Numbered from the stretch's first letter, positions 1-8,852 are shown. The stretch is 64,000 nt of DNA from Pseudomonas salomonii (GCF_900107155.1 NZ_FNOX01000014.1:163332-227331); one strand, 5' to 3'. Notes: a model not told the origin generated them from the sequence alone. Program-made: numbers and translations.

Positions 1-859
1 GTTGGCGGACTTTGCCGGGCGCATGACCGCCTCGGGCGAGATGTTCAACCACCGGGGGCGCAGGCCCTACAGCTCGGTGAACTTCATCACCGCCCACGAT
101 GGTTTCACCCTGCACGACCTGGTGTCGTACAACGACAAGCACAACGAGGCCAACGACGAGAACAACCAGGACGGCAGCAACAACAACCTGTCCTGGAACC
201 ACGGCGTCGAAGGCCCCACCGAAGACCCGGAAATCAACGCCCTGCGCCTGCGCCAGATGCGCAATTTCTTCGCCACGTTGCTGTTGGCCCAAGGCACGCC
301 GATGATCGTGGCCGGTGACGAGTTCGCGCGCACCCAGCACGGCAACAACAATGCCTATTGCCAGGACAGCGAGATCGGCTGGGTCAACTGGGACCTGGAC
401 GACGACGGCAAGGCACTGCTCAAGTTCGTCAAACGCCTGATCAAGTTGCGCCTGGCCTACCCGATCCTGCGCCGTGGGCGCTTCCTGGTGGGCGACTACA
501 ACGAAGATCTCGGCGTAAAAGACGTGACCTGGCTGGCGCCGGATGGCAACGAGATGAGCACCGAACAGTGGGAAGACAGCCACGGCCGCTGCCTGGGCAT
601 GCTGATGGACGGCCGCGCCCAGGAAACCGGGATTCGTCGCCCAGGCGGTGACGCGACCCTGTTGCTGGTGGTCAACGCCCACCACGACATGGTGAATTTC
701 CGCCTGCCGCCGGTGCCCCAGGGGGAATTCTGGACCTGTATGCTCGACACCAATGCCCCGGCAGTGCGTGGGCAGGAACGTTTTGATTTCGAGCACGAAT
801 ACGCGGTGACGGGCCGTTCCCTGCTGCTGTTCGAACTGCAACGAGATGATGAGGTGTGA
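1..859 (+). CDS. glgX: Glycogen debranching enzyme GlgX (C-terminal part)
   Basis: Isoamylase-type glycogen debranching enzyme, which hydrolyses alpha-1,6 branches of phosphorylase-limited glycogen in the cytoplasm. The 5' end lies outside the window, so only about 285 residues are seen. These hold the conserved FITAHDGFTLHDLVSYNDKH block of family GH13 debranchers (the AHDGFTL histidine/aspartate region), the GDEFARTQ segment and the C-terminal beta-domain ending in LLLFELQ. The stop is one base before the ATG of the next gene, suggesting one transcript with the cassette that follows. Identity is firm from the motif order; full length cannot be judged. Confidence 0.93.
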   Translation, partial: LADFAGRMTASGEMFNHRGRRPYSSVNFITAHDGFTLHDLVSYNDKHNEANDENNQDGSNNNLSWNHGVEGPTEDPEINALRLRQMRNFFATLLLAQGTPMIVAGDEFARTQHGNNNAYCQDSEIGWVNWDLDDDGKALLKFVKRLIKLRLAYPILRRGRFLVGDYNEDLGVKDVTWLAPDGNEMSTEQWEDSHGRCLGMLMDGRAQETGIRRPGGDATLLLVVNAHHDMVNFRLPPVPQGEFWTCMLDTNAPAVRGQERFDFEHEYAVTGRSLLLFELQRDDEV

Positions 860-860
860 C

Positions 861-1859
861 ATGGCCCTGCATGGATTCCTTCAAGGCAACCGCAGCTACG
901 CCGACACTCAGGCGCTGGGCGTTGCACTGAAGGCACTTCAGGAAGAAGGCCTGGACCAACTGCCATTGCCCGGCAGCGGCCAGACGCTCGAGCGCTTCAG
1001 CCGGCTGGCACAGGTGGCAGGTCATGACCTGCGCCTGTGCAAGCTGTTCGAAGGCCACACGGATGCCCTGGCGATCATCGCCGAGCTCGACAGCCCCTTG
1101 CCGCCCTTGGGCAGCGTTTGGGGCATGTGGGCCGCCGAACCGCCGACCGCCAAGGTGCGTGTGCGCCGTGACGGTCAGCGCTTGATCGTCGATGGGCGCA
1201 AAGCCTGGTGCTCGGGCGCTGCGGTGGTCAGCCATGGTTTGCTGACGGCTTGGGACGAAGACGACCGCCAGCAGTTGGTGGCTGTCGAGATGAACCAGCC
1301 CGGCGTCACCGTCACCCACGACGGCTGGAACGCCGTGGGTATGGCGGCCACCGGCAGTGTCGAAATCCTCTTCGATGAGGCCCATGGCATTGCGGTTGGC
1401 AAGCCGGGCGACTACCTGTCACGGCCGGGCTTCTGGCACGGCGGCGTCGGTATCGCCGCCTGTTGGTATGGCGGTGCACAACGCCTGGCGGAAGTGCTGC
1501 GCGCGCAGTGCAGCCAACGTCCTGAACCCCATGCGTTAGCGCATTTGGGCGCGGTCGACAGCGTGCTCAACAGCGCCGCCTGTGTGCTGCGCGACGCCGC
1601 TGAGCAGATTGACCGCGACCCTCGCACCAATGCGCAGCTGTTGGCCCAACAGGCACGGGCGTGTATCGAGGAAACGGTCGAACAGGTCATGCACCATGTC
1701 GGTCGCGCGGTGGGTGCCGGGCCTTATTGCAAGGATCCGCACTTCGCCCAGTTGATGGCGGACTTACCCGTGTATGTACGCCAAAGCCACGCCGAGCGCG
1801 ACCTGGCGGCGTTGGGAAAGCTGGTGGCAGACGAACCCACAGGGAGGTGGCTGTTATGA
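861..1859 (+). CDS. Acyl-CoA dehydrogenase-like flavoprotein
   Basis: 332 residues resembling the acyl-CoA dehydrogenase fold, with a middle beta-domain (about 85-175) and a C-terminal helical part. It is shorter than the usual 380 residues, and I do not see the usual C-terminal R-x-YEGT-type segment, so it may be a divergent oxidoreductase. ATGs at 846 and 849 are in frame, but GAGG at 851-854 fits the ATG at 861. It follows glgX by one base and overlaps the PIG-L gene by ATGA, so it is the first gene of a four-gene overlapping cassette. Substrate unknown; the family is recognised from overall character rather than a catalytic motif. Confidence 0.7.
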   Translation: MALHGFLQGNRSYADTQALGVALKALQEEGLDQLPLPGSGQTLERFSRLAQVAGHDLRLCKLFEGHTDALAIIAELDSPLPPLGSVWGMWAAEPPTAKVRVRRDGQRLIVDGRKAWCSGAAVVSHGLLTAWDEDDRQQLVAVEMNQPGVTVTHDGWNAVGMAATGSVEILFDEAHGIAVGKPGDYLSRPGFWHGGVGIAACWYGGAQRLAEVLRAQCSQRPEPHALAHLGAVDSVLNSAACVLRDAAEQIDRDPRTNAQLLAQQARACIEETVEQVMHHVGRAVGAGPYCKDPHFAQLMADLPVYVRQSHAERDLAALGKLVADEPTGRWLL

Positions 1860-2614
1860 AACCCAACCCCATCGTTGGCCAGGGCACGCCACTGCACCAG
1901 TGGCAAGCTTCCTCCCTGATGGCTCAGTTGCCGCAGATCAGTGTCGAGCAGCTGGTGCCGGCAGGGCATCGCGCTGTCATCATTGCTCCGCACCCGGATG
2001 ACGAAGTGCTGGGCTGCGGTGGCCTGTTGCAAGGCCTGGCCCTGCTGGGCCGGCCGATCCAGCTGATTTCCGTCACCGATGGCAGCGCCAGTCACCCAGG
2101 TTCCAGGCGCTGGCCGGTCCAGCGTTTGAGCGTGGTGCGCCCGCAGGAATCGGCCCAGGCCCTGCACCGCCTCGGCTTGCCGTTGCACAGCTTGAAATGG
2201 CTGCGTGCAGGTTTTGCCGACAGCCAGGTGGCGGCCCGTGAAGATGAGTTGAGCGCATTCATAGAGCGTTATCTCAAGCCCACCGACGTGGTGTTCACCA
2301 CATGGCGCGAAGACGGGCATTGCGACCATGAAGCCGTTGGCCGCGCCAGCGCCAAGGCGGCGCAGGCGGTCGGTGCCACCCTTTACGAGCTGCCCGTGTG
2401 GACCTGGCATTGGGCAACGCCCGAAGACAGTCAGGTGCCGTGGCACCGTGCGCGCAAGATCGCGCTGACACCTGAAGCCGTGGCGCGTAAACGTCACGCC
2501 ATTCATGCCTTTGCCAGCCAGTTGGAGGGCGACCCGCAAGTAGGCCTGGCACCGGTGCTGGCACCCTATGTGGTGGAACGTTTGCTGCAACCTTTTGAAG
2601 TGGTGTTTGTATGA
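1856..2614 (+). CDS. PIG-L family deacetylase
   Basis: 252-residue LmbE/PIG-L zinc deacetylase, a family that removes acetyl groups from N-acetylglucosaminyl-type substrates (MshB, BshB, GlcNAc-PI deacetylase). The zinc/catalytic motif APHPDDEVLGCGG is intact, as is the distal GHCDHEAVG motif, which carries the equivalents of MshB H144, D146 and H147. The start is the ATG that overlaps the upstream stop (ATGA). It also overlaps the downstream methyltransferase by ATGA, so translation is probably coupled. With a methyltransferase and a glycosyltransferase in the same operon, a small glycoconjugate substrate is likely but not shown. A paralogue lies at 4044-4805. Confidence 0.88.
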   Translation: MKPNPIVGQGTPLHQWQASSLMAQLPQISVEQLVPAGHRAVIIAPHPDDEVLGCGGLLQGLALLGRPIQLISVTDGSASHPGSRRWPVQRLSVVRPQESAQALHRLGLPLHSLKWLRAGFADSQVAAREDELSAFIERYLKPTDVVFTTWREDGHCDHEAVGRASAKAAQAVGATLYELPVWTWHWATPEDSQVPWHRARKIALTPEAVARKRHAIHAFASQLEGDPQVGLAPVLAPYVVERLLQPFEVVFV

Positions 2615-3210
2615 GTGTGGCCACGCCGTATTTTGATCAGTTGTTCGCCGGCAATGACGACCCATGGGCCTTTCGCCAGCGCTGGTACGAACAGCGCAAG
2701 CGCGCGTTGACCCTGGCCGTGCTGACCCGCCCCCATTACACGTCGATCTTTGAACCCGGTTGCGCCAACGGTGAGCTGAGTGCCGAGTTGGCAGCGCGCT
2801 GCGACCGCCTCGTGTGTTGCGACACCGCCGCCGCGGCCGTGGCGCTGGCGCAGACCCGCTTGATGGCGTTTCCCCATGCCCAAGTCCGGCAAAGCCGCCT
2901 GCCTCAGGAGTGGCCGCCCGGCCAGTTCGAACTGATCGTGTTGAGCGAGCTTTGCTACTACCTCGATGCCGAAGACTTACAGCGCCTGATCGACTGCGCG
3001 CTCAACGCACTGACCGACAACGGCCAACTGCTCGCCTGCCACTGGCGCCCCCGCATCGACGGCTGCCCGCAAACGGCTGAACAGGTGCACGAAATGCTCG
3101 CGCAACGCCTGAGCATGGCCCACCTCGTCCAGCATCACGACACTGACTTTCTACTGGACCTGTGGAGCCGTGACGGCACCTCGGTCGCCAGCCATGAGGG
3201 CTTGCGATGA
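2611..3210 (+). CDS. Class I SAM-dependent methyltransferase (NodS-like)
   Basis: 199-residue Rossmann methyltransferase. Motif I is FEPGCANGELS (around residues 48-58), followed by acidic VCCDTA and the post-motif LIVLSELCYYL segment. N-terminal YFDQLFAGNDDPWAFRQRWYE resembles NodS-type N-methyltransferases, which methylate an amine freed by a NodB-type deacetylase. That fits the upstream PIG-L deacetylase: deacetylate, then N-methylate. This coupling is inference. It overlaps both neighbours by four bases. Confidence 0.85.
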   Translation: MSVATPYFDQLFAGNDDPWAFRQRWYEQRKRALTLAVLTRPHYTSIFEPGCANGELSAELAARCDRLVCCDTAAAAVALAQTRLMAFPHAQVRQSRLPQEWPPGQFELIVLSELCYYLDAEDLQRLIDCALNALTDNGQLLACHWRPRIDGCPQTAEQVHEMLAQRLSMAHLVQHHDTDFLLDLWSRDGTSVASHEGLR

Positions 3211-3866
3211 TCGGCATTCTGATCCCGGTGCATAACGAGGAGGCGCTGTTGGGCGAGTGCCTCAAAGCCGCAATGATTGCAGCCGGCCACCCGGACTTGC
3301 TCGGCGAACCGGTGCAGATCCTGGCCGTGCTCGACAGTTGCAGCGATGGCAGCGCGGCGATTGCCCAAGCGTATCCGGTGCAGTGTTTGCAGGTGCAGGC
3401 ACGTAACGTCGGGCATGTGCGTGGAGTGGGTGCGCGGCACTTGTTGAACCAGGGGGCGCGCTGGATTTCGTGCACCGACGCCGACAGCCGTGTCGCCCCC
3501 GACTGGTTGGTGGCGCAACTGGCCTTGGGCGCCGATGCCGTGTGCGGCACGGTAACGGTGGATGCCTGGAGCGAAGGCTTCGATGCCGCCGCCCAGATCC
3601 GCTACACCCAAGCCTACGAGGCCGGCGACGGCCATCGGCATATTCACGGTGCCAACCTGGGCGTGAGCGCCGCTGCCTATGTGCAATCCGGTGGTTTCGA
3701 GCCGCTGGCCTGCCACGAGGATGTGCAGTTGGTGCGCAACCTGGAACGCTGCGGCGCCTCAATCGCCTGGAGCCACACACCGCAGGTGATCACCAGCGCG
3801 CGCCTGAACTGCCGTGCACAGGGCGGTTTTGGTGATTACCTCAAAAGCCTGATGCAGGCCACCTGA
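3207..3866 (+). CDS. Family 2 glycosyltransferase
   Basis: 219-residue GT-A glycosyltransferase beginning IGILIPVHNEEALL, with the donor-binding CTDADSR (DxD-type) motif near residue 92 and a later HEDVQLVRNLE acceptor/base region. It has no hydrophobic C-terminal segments, so it is probably soluble or peripheral. Last gene of the overlapping cassette that starts at 861. Sugar donor and acceptor are unknown. A 177-bp gap separates it from the second PIG-L gene. Confidence 0.87.
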   Translation: MIGILIPVHNEEALLGECLKAAMIAAGHPDLLGEPVQILAVLDSCSDGSAAIAQAYPVQCLQVQARNVGHVRGVGARHLLNQGARWISCTDADSRVAPDWLVAQLALGADAVCGTVTVDAWSEGFDAAAQIRYTQAYEAGDGHRHIHGANLGVSAAAYVQSGGFEPLACHEDVQLVRNLERCGASIAWSHTPQVITSARLNCRAQGGFGDYLKSLMQAT

Positions 3867-4043
3867 AAATTTCCGCCGTGCACGATGTAAAAACGCTGAA
3901 TCCTTGACTATGCTGAAATCGCCTTGCTGGTCATCCAGGGTTGGATGGCCGCAGTTCATCGCAGCGGAGCCTGTGCTGAGTACAAGAGCGTCGTCCCGTC
4001 AACGGGGTACGACCCGGCATCATTCGACAAGGACGTGACACCC

Positions 4044-4805
4044 ATGAAATCTGCCTCATTGAGCGAGGGCCGTCGCGGCCCTGCGCAAATCTGGAACAGT
4101 GCGCCGCAGTTGGCGCACATCCCCGTTATCAAGCCCTCCTCCCTGGTGCCACGCGGTGCGCGTGTGGTGGTCATTGCGCCTCACCCCGGCGATGAGGTCC
4201 TGGCGTGTGGCGGTTTATTGCAACTGCTCAGCACCCTCAACCACCCACTGCAGTTGATCTCGATCACCGACGGCAGCGCCAGCCACCCAGGCTCGAATGC
4301 CTGGCCGGCAAGCCGCCTGAGTGTGATCCGCCCACAGGAAAGCGCCGAAGCGTTGCGGCGCCTGGGCATGCCGCTGCACAGCCTGAAGTGGATTCGCGGC
4401 GGGTTTTGTGACAACGCCCTCGCCGCCCGCGAGCAGCCCATGAGCCAGTTCATTGCGCGCTACCTGCAACCGGGCGACGTGGTGTTCACCACCTGGCGCC
4501 ACGACGGCAACGACGACCATGACGCCGTCGGCCGCGCCAGCGCCAAAGCGTGCATGCTCACCGGCGCGCGCCTGTATGAGCTGCCGATATGGGCCTGGCA
4601 CTGGCCGCTGCGCGAAGGCTCGGTAATCCCCTGGCAACGCGCGCGCAAAGTGCGCCTGGACAGCTGGAGCGTCGCGCGCAAACTTCACGCCGCCCACGCG
4701 TATGCCAGCCAATTGCTCGGCGACCCGGAGATCGGCCTGGCGCCGATGCTTGCCCAGGAATTGCTGGAGCGGATGCGTGAGCCCTATGAGATCGTGTTTG
4801 CCTAG
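4044..4805 (+). CDS. PIG-L paralogue with degenerate active site
   Basis: 253 residues, clearly a duplicate of the PIG-L protein at 1856-2614: LHSLKW, GDVVFTTWR, DHDAVGRASAKA, YELP.W.WHW and the C-terminal EIVF ending are shared. The first motif reads HPGDEVLACGG, so the catalytic-base Asp (MshB D15 equivalent) is Gly. The distal motif is NDDHDAVG, so the MshB H144 equivalent is Asn. The presumed zinc ligands (His, second Asp, last His) remain. It could be a pseudoenzyme, a regulator or a changed chemistry. Start chosen at 4044, with AGGA about ten bases upstream; a longer in-frame start at 3924 is less likely. Confidence 0.85.
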   Translation: MKSASLSEGRRGPAQIWNSAPQLAHIPVIKPSSLVPRGARVVVIAPHPGDEVLACGGLLQLLSTLNHPLQLISITDGSASHPGSNAWPASRLSVIRPQESAEALRRLGMPLHSLKWIRGGFCDNALAAREQPMSQFIARYLQPGDVVFTTWRHDGNDDHDAVGRASAKACMLTGARLYELPIWAWHWPLREGSVIPWQRARKVRLDSWSVARKLHAAHAYASQLLGDPEIGLAPMLAQELLERMREPYEIVFA

Positions 4806-4878
4806 GGCAGCACTGGTCTGTACCTGTCAGTTCTCACAGTAGCGTCCGGTTGACTCTGCGACTAAGGTGCAAAAAAAC

Positions 4879-4898
4879 CTGCACAGCTTGATGTGCAG
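4879..4898. promoter_or_regulatory. Leader hairpin 1 upstream of the autotransporter
   Basis: Perfect 7-bp inverted repeat (CTGCACA, 6-nt loop, TGTGCAG) preceded by a run of seven A. Read on the minus strand it would be a stem followed by T7, but no minus-strand gene feeds it. It lies in the 245-bp gap before the autotransporter and shares its arm sequence with hairpin 2. Confidence 0.5.
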
Positions 4899-5000
4899 TC
4901 GAGAAAGCCATGCCAACTCGTTGCACTAGCCGGGGTTTTCGCCGAACAGGTAAACCGCCGTCCCCGCTCCGTATCGCACGTTTGCTTGCCATGGCTTGAA

Positions 5001-5024
5001 CTGCACCTGTTTGCCCAGGTGCAG
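5001..5024. promoter_or_regulatory. Leader hairpin 2 upstream of the autotransporter
   Basis: Perfect 9-bp inverted repeat (CTGCACCTG, 6-nt loop, CAGGTGCAG) ending 26 bases before the autotransporter ATG. Its arms can also pair with those of hairpin 1 and with GGTGCA at 4866-4871, so alternative folds of the leader are possible. Its position just before the AAGGA ribosome site suggests a translational or attenuation role, which is inferred. Confidence 0.5.
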
Positions 5025-5050
5025 GCACTTCCCTTGGACAAGGACACGCC

Positions 5051-7600
5051 ATGCGCACACTGCCGATTTTTTTGACTTCCCTGGGTATCACGTTGATGGC
5101 GGCTTGGCCGCTGCCGTCGCTTGGCGCCTGCACGATCAACCTCACCGCCGGCAATGACACCTCAACCTGCGACAGCGGCGGCGCGCCGGGCTTTACCGAC
5201 ACGGCCGGCAACAACACGCTGAACCTCAGCGGCAGCGGCACCCTTAATGGCGATGTCACCTTCGGTGCCGGCAACGACTCGGTAGAGATCAACGGTGCGA
5301 CAGCTGCAATCAATGGGATGCTGAACCAGGGTGACGGTGAGAATACTTTTCGCCTGACCCTGGGCACTGTCACGGGGTCCATCACCCAAGGAGATGGCGC
5401 TGATCGGGTACAGATCAGCGGTGGGCAGGCGGGGGCGATCATCCAGGGCGGGGGTATCGACAATTTTGTCATGAGCGGTGGAACCATCGAATCCTTGGCC
5501 CAAGGCGATGGACATGACACTTTTACCCTGACCGGAGGCACCATCAAGGGCGCCTTTGAAGACGGCGATCAAGCCTTGATGACCGGCGGCACCATCGGCC
5601 GAGTCGACATGAAACTCGATAACAACGTCTTCGATATGCGCGGCGGAACCATCGTCGGCAACCTGGTCACAGGGCTTGGCCGGGACACCATTCTCGTGTC
5701 GGGCACCAGCACCATCGGTGGCAACATCAGCACCAGCGCCGGCGTAGATCTGATTCAGATCAGTGGTGGCAGGGTCAACGGCCAGATCCTCACCAGCTTC
5801 GGCGCCGATCAGTTCATCTGGACCGATGGGGGAACCCTCAACGGGGCAGTTCTCATGGGCGCCGACGATGATACCGCTCTGCTGAAAAACCTCAGCGAAA
5901 CCGTGTTGGCCTCCAACCCCCAGCTGGACGGTGGCCTGGGTAACGACACCCTGACCTTTGACGCCACACAAACCCGTGCCCCGAACCGCTACACCGGCTG
6001 GGAACGGGTGTTGTTAGTCAATAGATCAGCCCTGACATTAGGCGGCGTATTTGTGTTGGGAGGCAGCGACACCGGTACCGGCGCAATGAGCATCGATGCA
6101 ACGAGCCGGTTGAACGTGACCACCGGCACCCTCTCACCCTTCACGGCCGGGCAATTGGCGAGCTTGAACAACGCCGGACTGATCGACATGACCAGCGACA
6201 GTTCCAGCGCCGCCGACAGTTTGACGGTCAACGGCAATTACCTGGGCACGGGTGGCCGACTTGCACTGCAAACGGTGTTGGGCGCGGATAACTCCGCCAG
6301 CGACAAACTGGTGGTCAGCCACGGCACCCTGCAAGGCACCACGGCGATCAGCATCACCAACCTGGGCGGTGCAGGGGCATTGACCGTGCAGGATGGCATT
6401 GAGGTGGTGCAGGCAACCCAGGGCGCCACCAGCAGCGTCGGTGCCTTCTCGCTGGCAGGCCCCGTGTCTGCCGGTGCATTTGACTATCACTTGTTTAAAG
6501 GCGGCGTGACCGCAGGTACCGAGCAAAATTACTACCTGCGCTCTACTGTGCCTGCCATCCCCACACCCGGTGCGGTGATAGCGGCGCCCGCCCCAGCGCC
6601 TGGCACACCGGCATTGCCACCCAGCTCGGGCAGCGCTGCCATCCCCCTCTACCGCGCCGAAGTGCCGGTTTACTCGGTGCTCTTTGAGGCCGCCGAGCAA
6701 ATCGTGCAAGGCATGCTGGGGACTTACCACGAACGCGTGGGCGATCAGCGCCAGCAGCAACAAACCGGAGTTTTCCCCACGGGCTGGGCCAGGGTGTATG
6801 GCGGCAACAGTCGCCAAAGCTTCGCCGGAACGGTCAGCCCGACGCTGGACAGCTCAGTGTCGGCGTTTCAGGTGGGCAGCGACCTGTACGCCACCACCAC
6901 GGACAGCGGCCAGGCTCATCGAGTCGGCTTTTTTGTCGGTTACAGCCGTTTGCAAGGTGACGTCAAGGGTTTCAACGGTGGCTTCCAGGGCAAGGATGCG
7001 GGCAGCCTCACCTTGCGCGGCGACAGCCTGGGCGTCTACTGGACACTGATCGGCGCCAACCGCGCTTATCTGGACCTGGTGGTGATGGGCACTCGTTTCA
7101 CAGGCAACAATGAGTCCGACCGGGGCATCAAGATGAAAACCAAAGGCAGCAATGCACTGGCGTCCGCCGAGGTGGGCTGGCCATCTACCGTGAGCGCACA
7201 CTGGGAACTGGAGCCACAAGCCCAGCTCATCGTCGACCGCACCCGACTGGACAGCCAGCAAGACCGGATCTCCGCCGTCACCTACGACGCCGACACCCAC
7301 CTCACCACCCGCCTGGGTGCCCGCCTGCGCGGCAGTTATGAGCTGCGTGGCATGCCGCTGCAGCCGTATGTGCGCGCCAACGTCTGGCATGCCCGCGCCG
7401 GCACCAACACCCTAAGATTCGACGATGCTACCGACATAGACACCGAGCAAAAATCGACCACGCTGGACCTCAACCTCGGCGCCACCTTGACCGTTGCCCA
7501 AGGCATCAGCCTGTACGGCCAACTGGGCTACAACCGCAACCTGGACAGCAACGCGCTGAATGGTCGCCAAGGCACACTGGGGCTTCGAATGGATTTCTGA
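5051..7600 (+). CDS. Autotransporter (type Va) outer-membrane protein
   Basis: 849 residues. Signal peptide (about 1-26, ending SLGA). A Gly/Asp-rich passenger with repeated units of the form GGTI.G.I..G.G.D.F..SGGTI (about 80-290), as expected for a beta-helix. A Pro/Ala-rich linker (about 495-525), and a C-terminal beta-barrel of about 280 residues ending in the typical aromatic LGLRMDF. No protease or lipase motif is visible in the passenger; adhesion or surface display is the plausible role. The ATG has AAGGA about eight bases upstream. It is alone in its transcription unit, with two hairpins in its leader. Confidence 0.88.
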   Translation: MRTLPIFLTSLGITLMAAWPLPSLGACTINLTAGNDTSTCDSGGAPGFTDTAGNNTLNLSGSGTLNGDVTFGAGNDSVEINGATAAINGMLNQGDGENTFRLTLGTVTGSITQGDGADRVQISGGQAGAIIQGGGIDNFVMSGGTIESLAQGDGHDTFTLTGGTIKGAFEDGDQALMTGGTIGRVDMKLDNNVFDMRGGTIVGNLVTGLGRDTILVSGTSTIGGNISTSAGVDLIQISGGRVNGQILTSFGADQFIWTDGGTLNGAVLMGADDDTALLKNLSETVLASNPQLDGGLGNDTLTFDATQTRAPNRYTGWERVLLVNRSALTLGGVFVLGGSDTGTGAMSIDATSRLNVTTGTLSPFTAGQLASLNNAGLIDMTSDSSSAADSLTVNGNYLGTGGRLALQTVLGADNSASDKLVVSHGTLQGTTAISITNLGGAGALTVQDGIEVVQATQGATSSVGAFSLAGPVSAGAFDYHLFKGGVTAGTEQNYYLRSTVPAIPTPGAVIAAPAPAPGTPALPPSSGSAAIPLYRAEVPVYSVLFEAAEQIVQGMLGTYHERVGDQRQQQQTGVFPTGWARVYGGNSRQSFAGTVSPTLDSSVSAFQVGSDLYATTTDSGQAHRVGFFVGYSRLQGDVKGFNGGFQGKDAGSLTLRGDSLGVYWTLIGANRAYLDLVVMGTRFTGNNESDRGIKMKTKGSNALASAEVGWPSTVSAHWELEPQAQLIVDRTRLDSQQDRISAVTYDADTHLTTRLGARLRGSYELRGMPLQPYVRANVWHARAGTNTLRFDDATDIDTEQKSTTLDLNLGATLTVAQGISLYGQLGYNRNLDSNALNGRQGTLGLRMDF

Positions 7601-7609
7601 TCCGCGTAG

Positions 7610-7650
7610 GTGTATCGCACTGTGTACAGAACGCGTTGCGATACACAGTG
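7610..7650. promoter_or_regulatory. Two overlapping dyads upstream of the exported hydrolase
   Basis: GTGTATCGCA (7610-7619) is the exact inverse of TGCGATACAC (7637-7646). In addition CACTGTGTA (7618-7626) is the inverse of TACACAGTG (7642-7650). The two pairings share bases and cannot form together. There is no T-tract, so it looks more like an operator or switchable leader of the hydrolase gene than a terminator of the autotransporter gene. Confidence 0.5.
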
Positions 7651-7739
7651 TTTAACCCATGCCACTTCCTGAAACACAGCCGACACAGCACGACGTTCAA
7701 CTGAGCACAAGGCACACATCAAGCCCAAGGAGGCTCGCC

Positions 7740-8759
7740 ATGCACGCTCAGTTGAAACGCCGTCCACTTTTCCTCGCCTTTGCCCTGTTGCCCTTCGCTG
7801 CCGTGGGCATGGCCCATGCCGAGATGCCCGAGCCGCAACCCGCGGCAGCGCAGTACCCAGCCGGTTTCGGCACGCTCAAGCACATCAGGGCCGGCCTGCT
7901 GGATGTAGCCTACGCCGAGGTCGGCCCGGCCAATGGCCAAGTGGTGATTCTGCTGCATGGCTGGCCCTACGATATCGACAGCTACGCCAACGTCGCGCCG
8001 CTGTTGGCCGCCAAGGGCTATCGCGTGTTGATCCCGTATGCCCGTGGTTATGGCGACACGCGTTTTCTGTCGGATAAGACCCCGCGCAACGGTGAACCGG
8101 CAGCGTTGGCCCAGGATGTGATCGACTTCATGGACGCGCTGAAGATCCGGCAAGCGGTGCTGGGCGGTTATGACTGGGGTGCACGTTCGGCGGATATTGT
8201 CTCGGCGCTGTGGCCCGAACGCGTGAAGGCGTTGGTGTCCGTCAGTGGCTACCTGATCGGTAACCAGGCCGCCGGCAAAAAACCGCTGCCACCCACAGCG
8301 GAATTGCAGTGGTGGTACCAGTTCTACTTCGCCACCGAACGCGGCGCCGCCGGTTACCAGAAAAACACCCACGATTTCGCCAAGCTGATCTGGCAGACCG
8401 CCTCGCCGAAGTGGGCCTTTGACGACGCCACCTTCGAGCGCAGCGCCAAAGGCCTGGACAACCCCGATCACGTGGCCATCACGGTGTTCAACTACCGCTG
8501 GCGCCTCGGCCTGGTGCAGGGCGAAGCGCAATACGCGGCCCTGCAGCGAACACTGGCGCAGTCGCCGAGCATCGGCGTGCCGACCATCACCCTTGAAGGC
8601 GACGCCAACGGTGCGCCGCACCCGCTACCCGAGGACTACGCCAAACGTTTTACCGGCAAGTACCAGTTCCGTCTGGTCAGCGGCGGCATCGGCCATAACC
8701 TGCCGCAAGAAGCGCCGGCAGCGTTTGCCAAGGCCGTGATAGACGCCGACCAGCTGTGA
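7740..8759 (+). CDS. Exported alpha/beta hydrolase (epoxide hydrolase/dehalogenase-like)
   Basis: 339 residues with a signal peptide ending in GMAHA, so probably periplasmic. The alpha/beta-hydrolase core shows the oxyanion motif LLHGWPYDIDSY, the nucleophile elbow GGYDWGARSAD with Asp as nucleophile (as in epoxide hydrolases and haloalkane dehalogenases, not Ser), and the base in GIGHNLPQEAP. Start at 7740 with AAGGAGG close upstream; the open frame extends further without a ribosome site. Substrate unknown. Confidence 0.85.
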   Translation: MHAQLKRRPLFLAFALLPFAAVGMAHAEMPEPQPAAAQYPAGFGTLKHIRAGLLDVAYAEVGPANGQVVILLHGWPYDIDSYANVAPLLAAKGYRVLIPYARGYGDTRFLSDKTPRNGEPAALAQDVIDFMDALKIRQAVLGGYDWGARSADIVSALWPERVKALVSVSGYLIGNQAAGKKPLPPTAELQWWYQFYFATERGAAGYQKNTHDFAKLIWQTASPKWAFDDATFERSAKGLDNPDHVAITVFNYRWRLGLVQGEAQYAALQRTLAQSPSIGVPTITLEGDANGAPHPLPEDYAKRFTGKYQFRLVSGGIGHNLPQEAPAAFAKAVIDADQL

Positions 8760-8852
8760 CGGTTCTAGCCATATGCCACTCTGGAAAATGTGAAATTTTT
8801 GTTAACTATGCCTCCCCAAAGGCTTTTTTGCTTCGCACCGATCCGCCACACT

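Noticed and set aside
2073..3080. Long minus-strand open frames over the PIG-L and methyltransferase genes
   Set aside because: They are shadows of high-GC coding DNA: no domain wording, no ribosome sites, and fully covered by the plus-strand genes.
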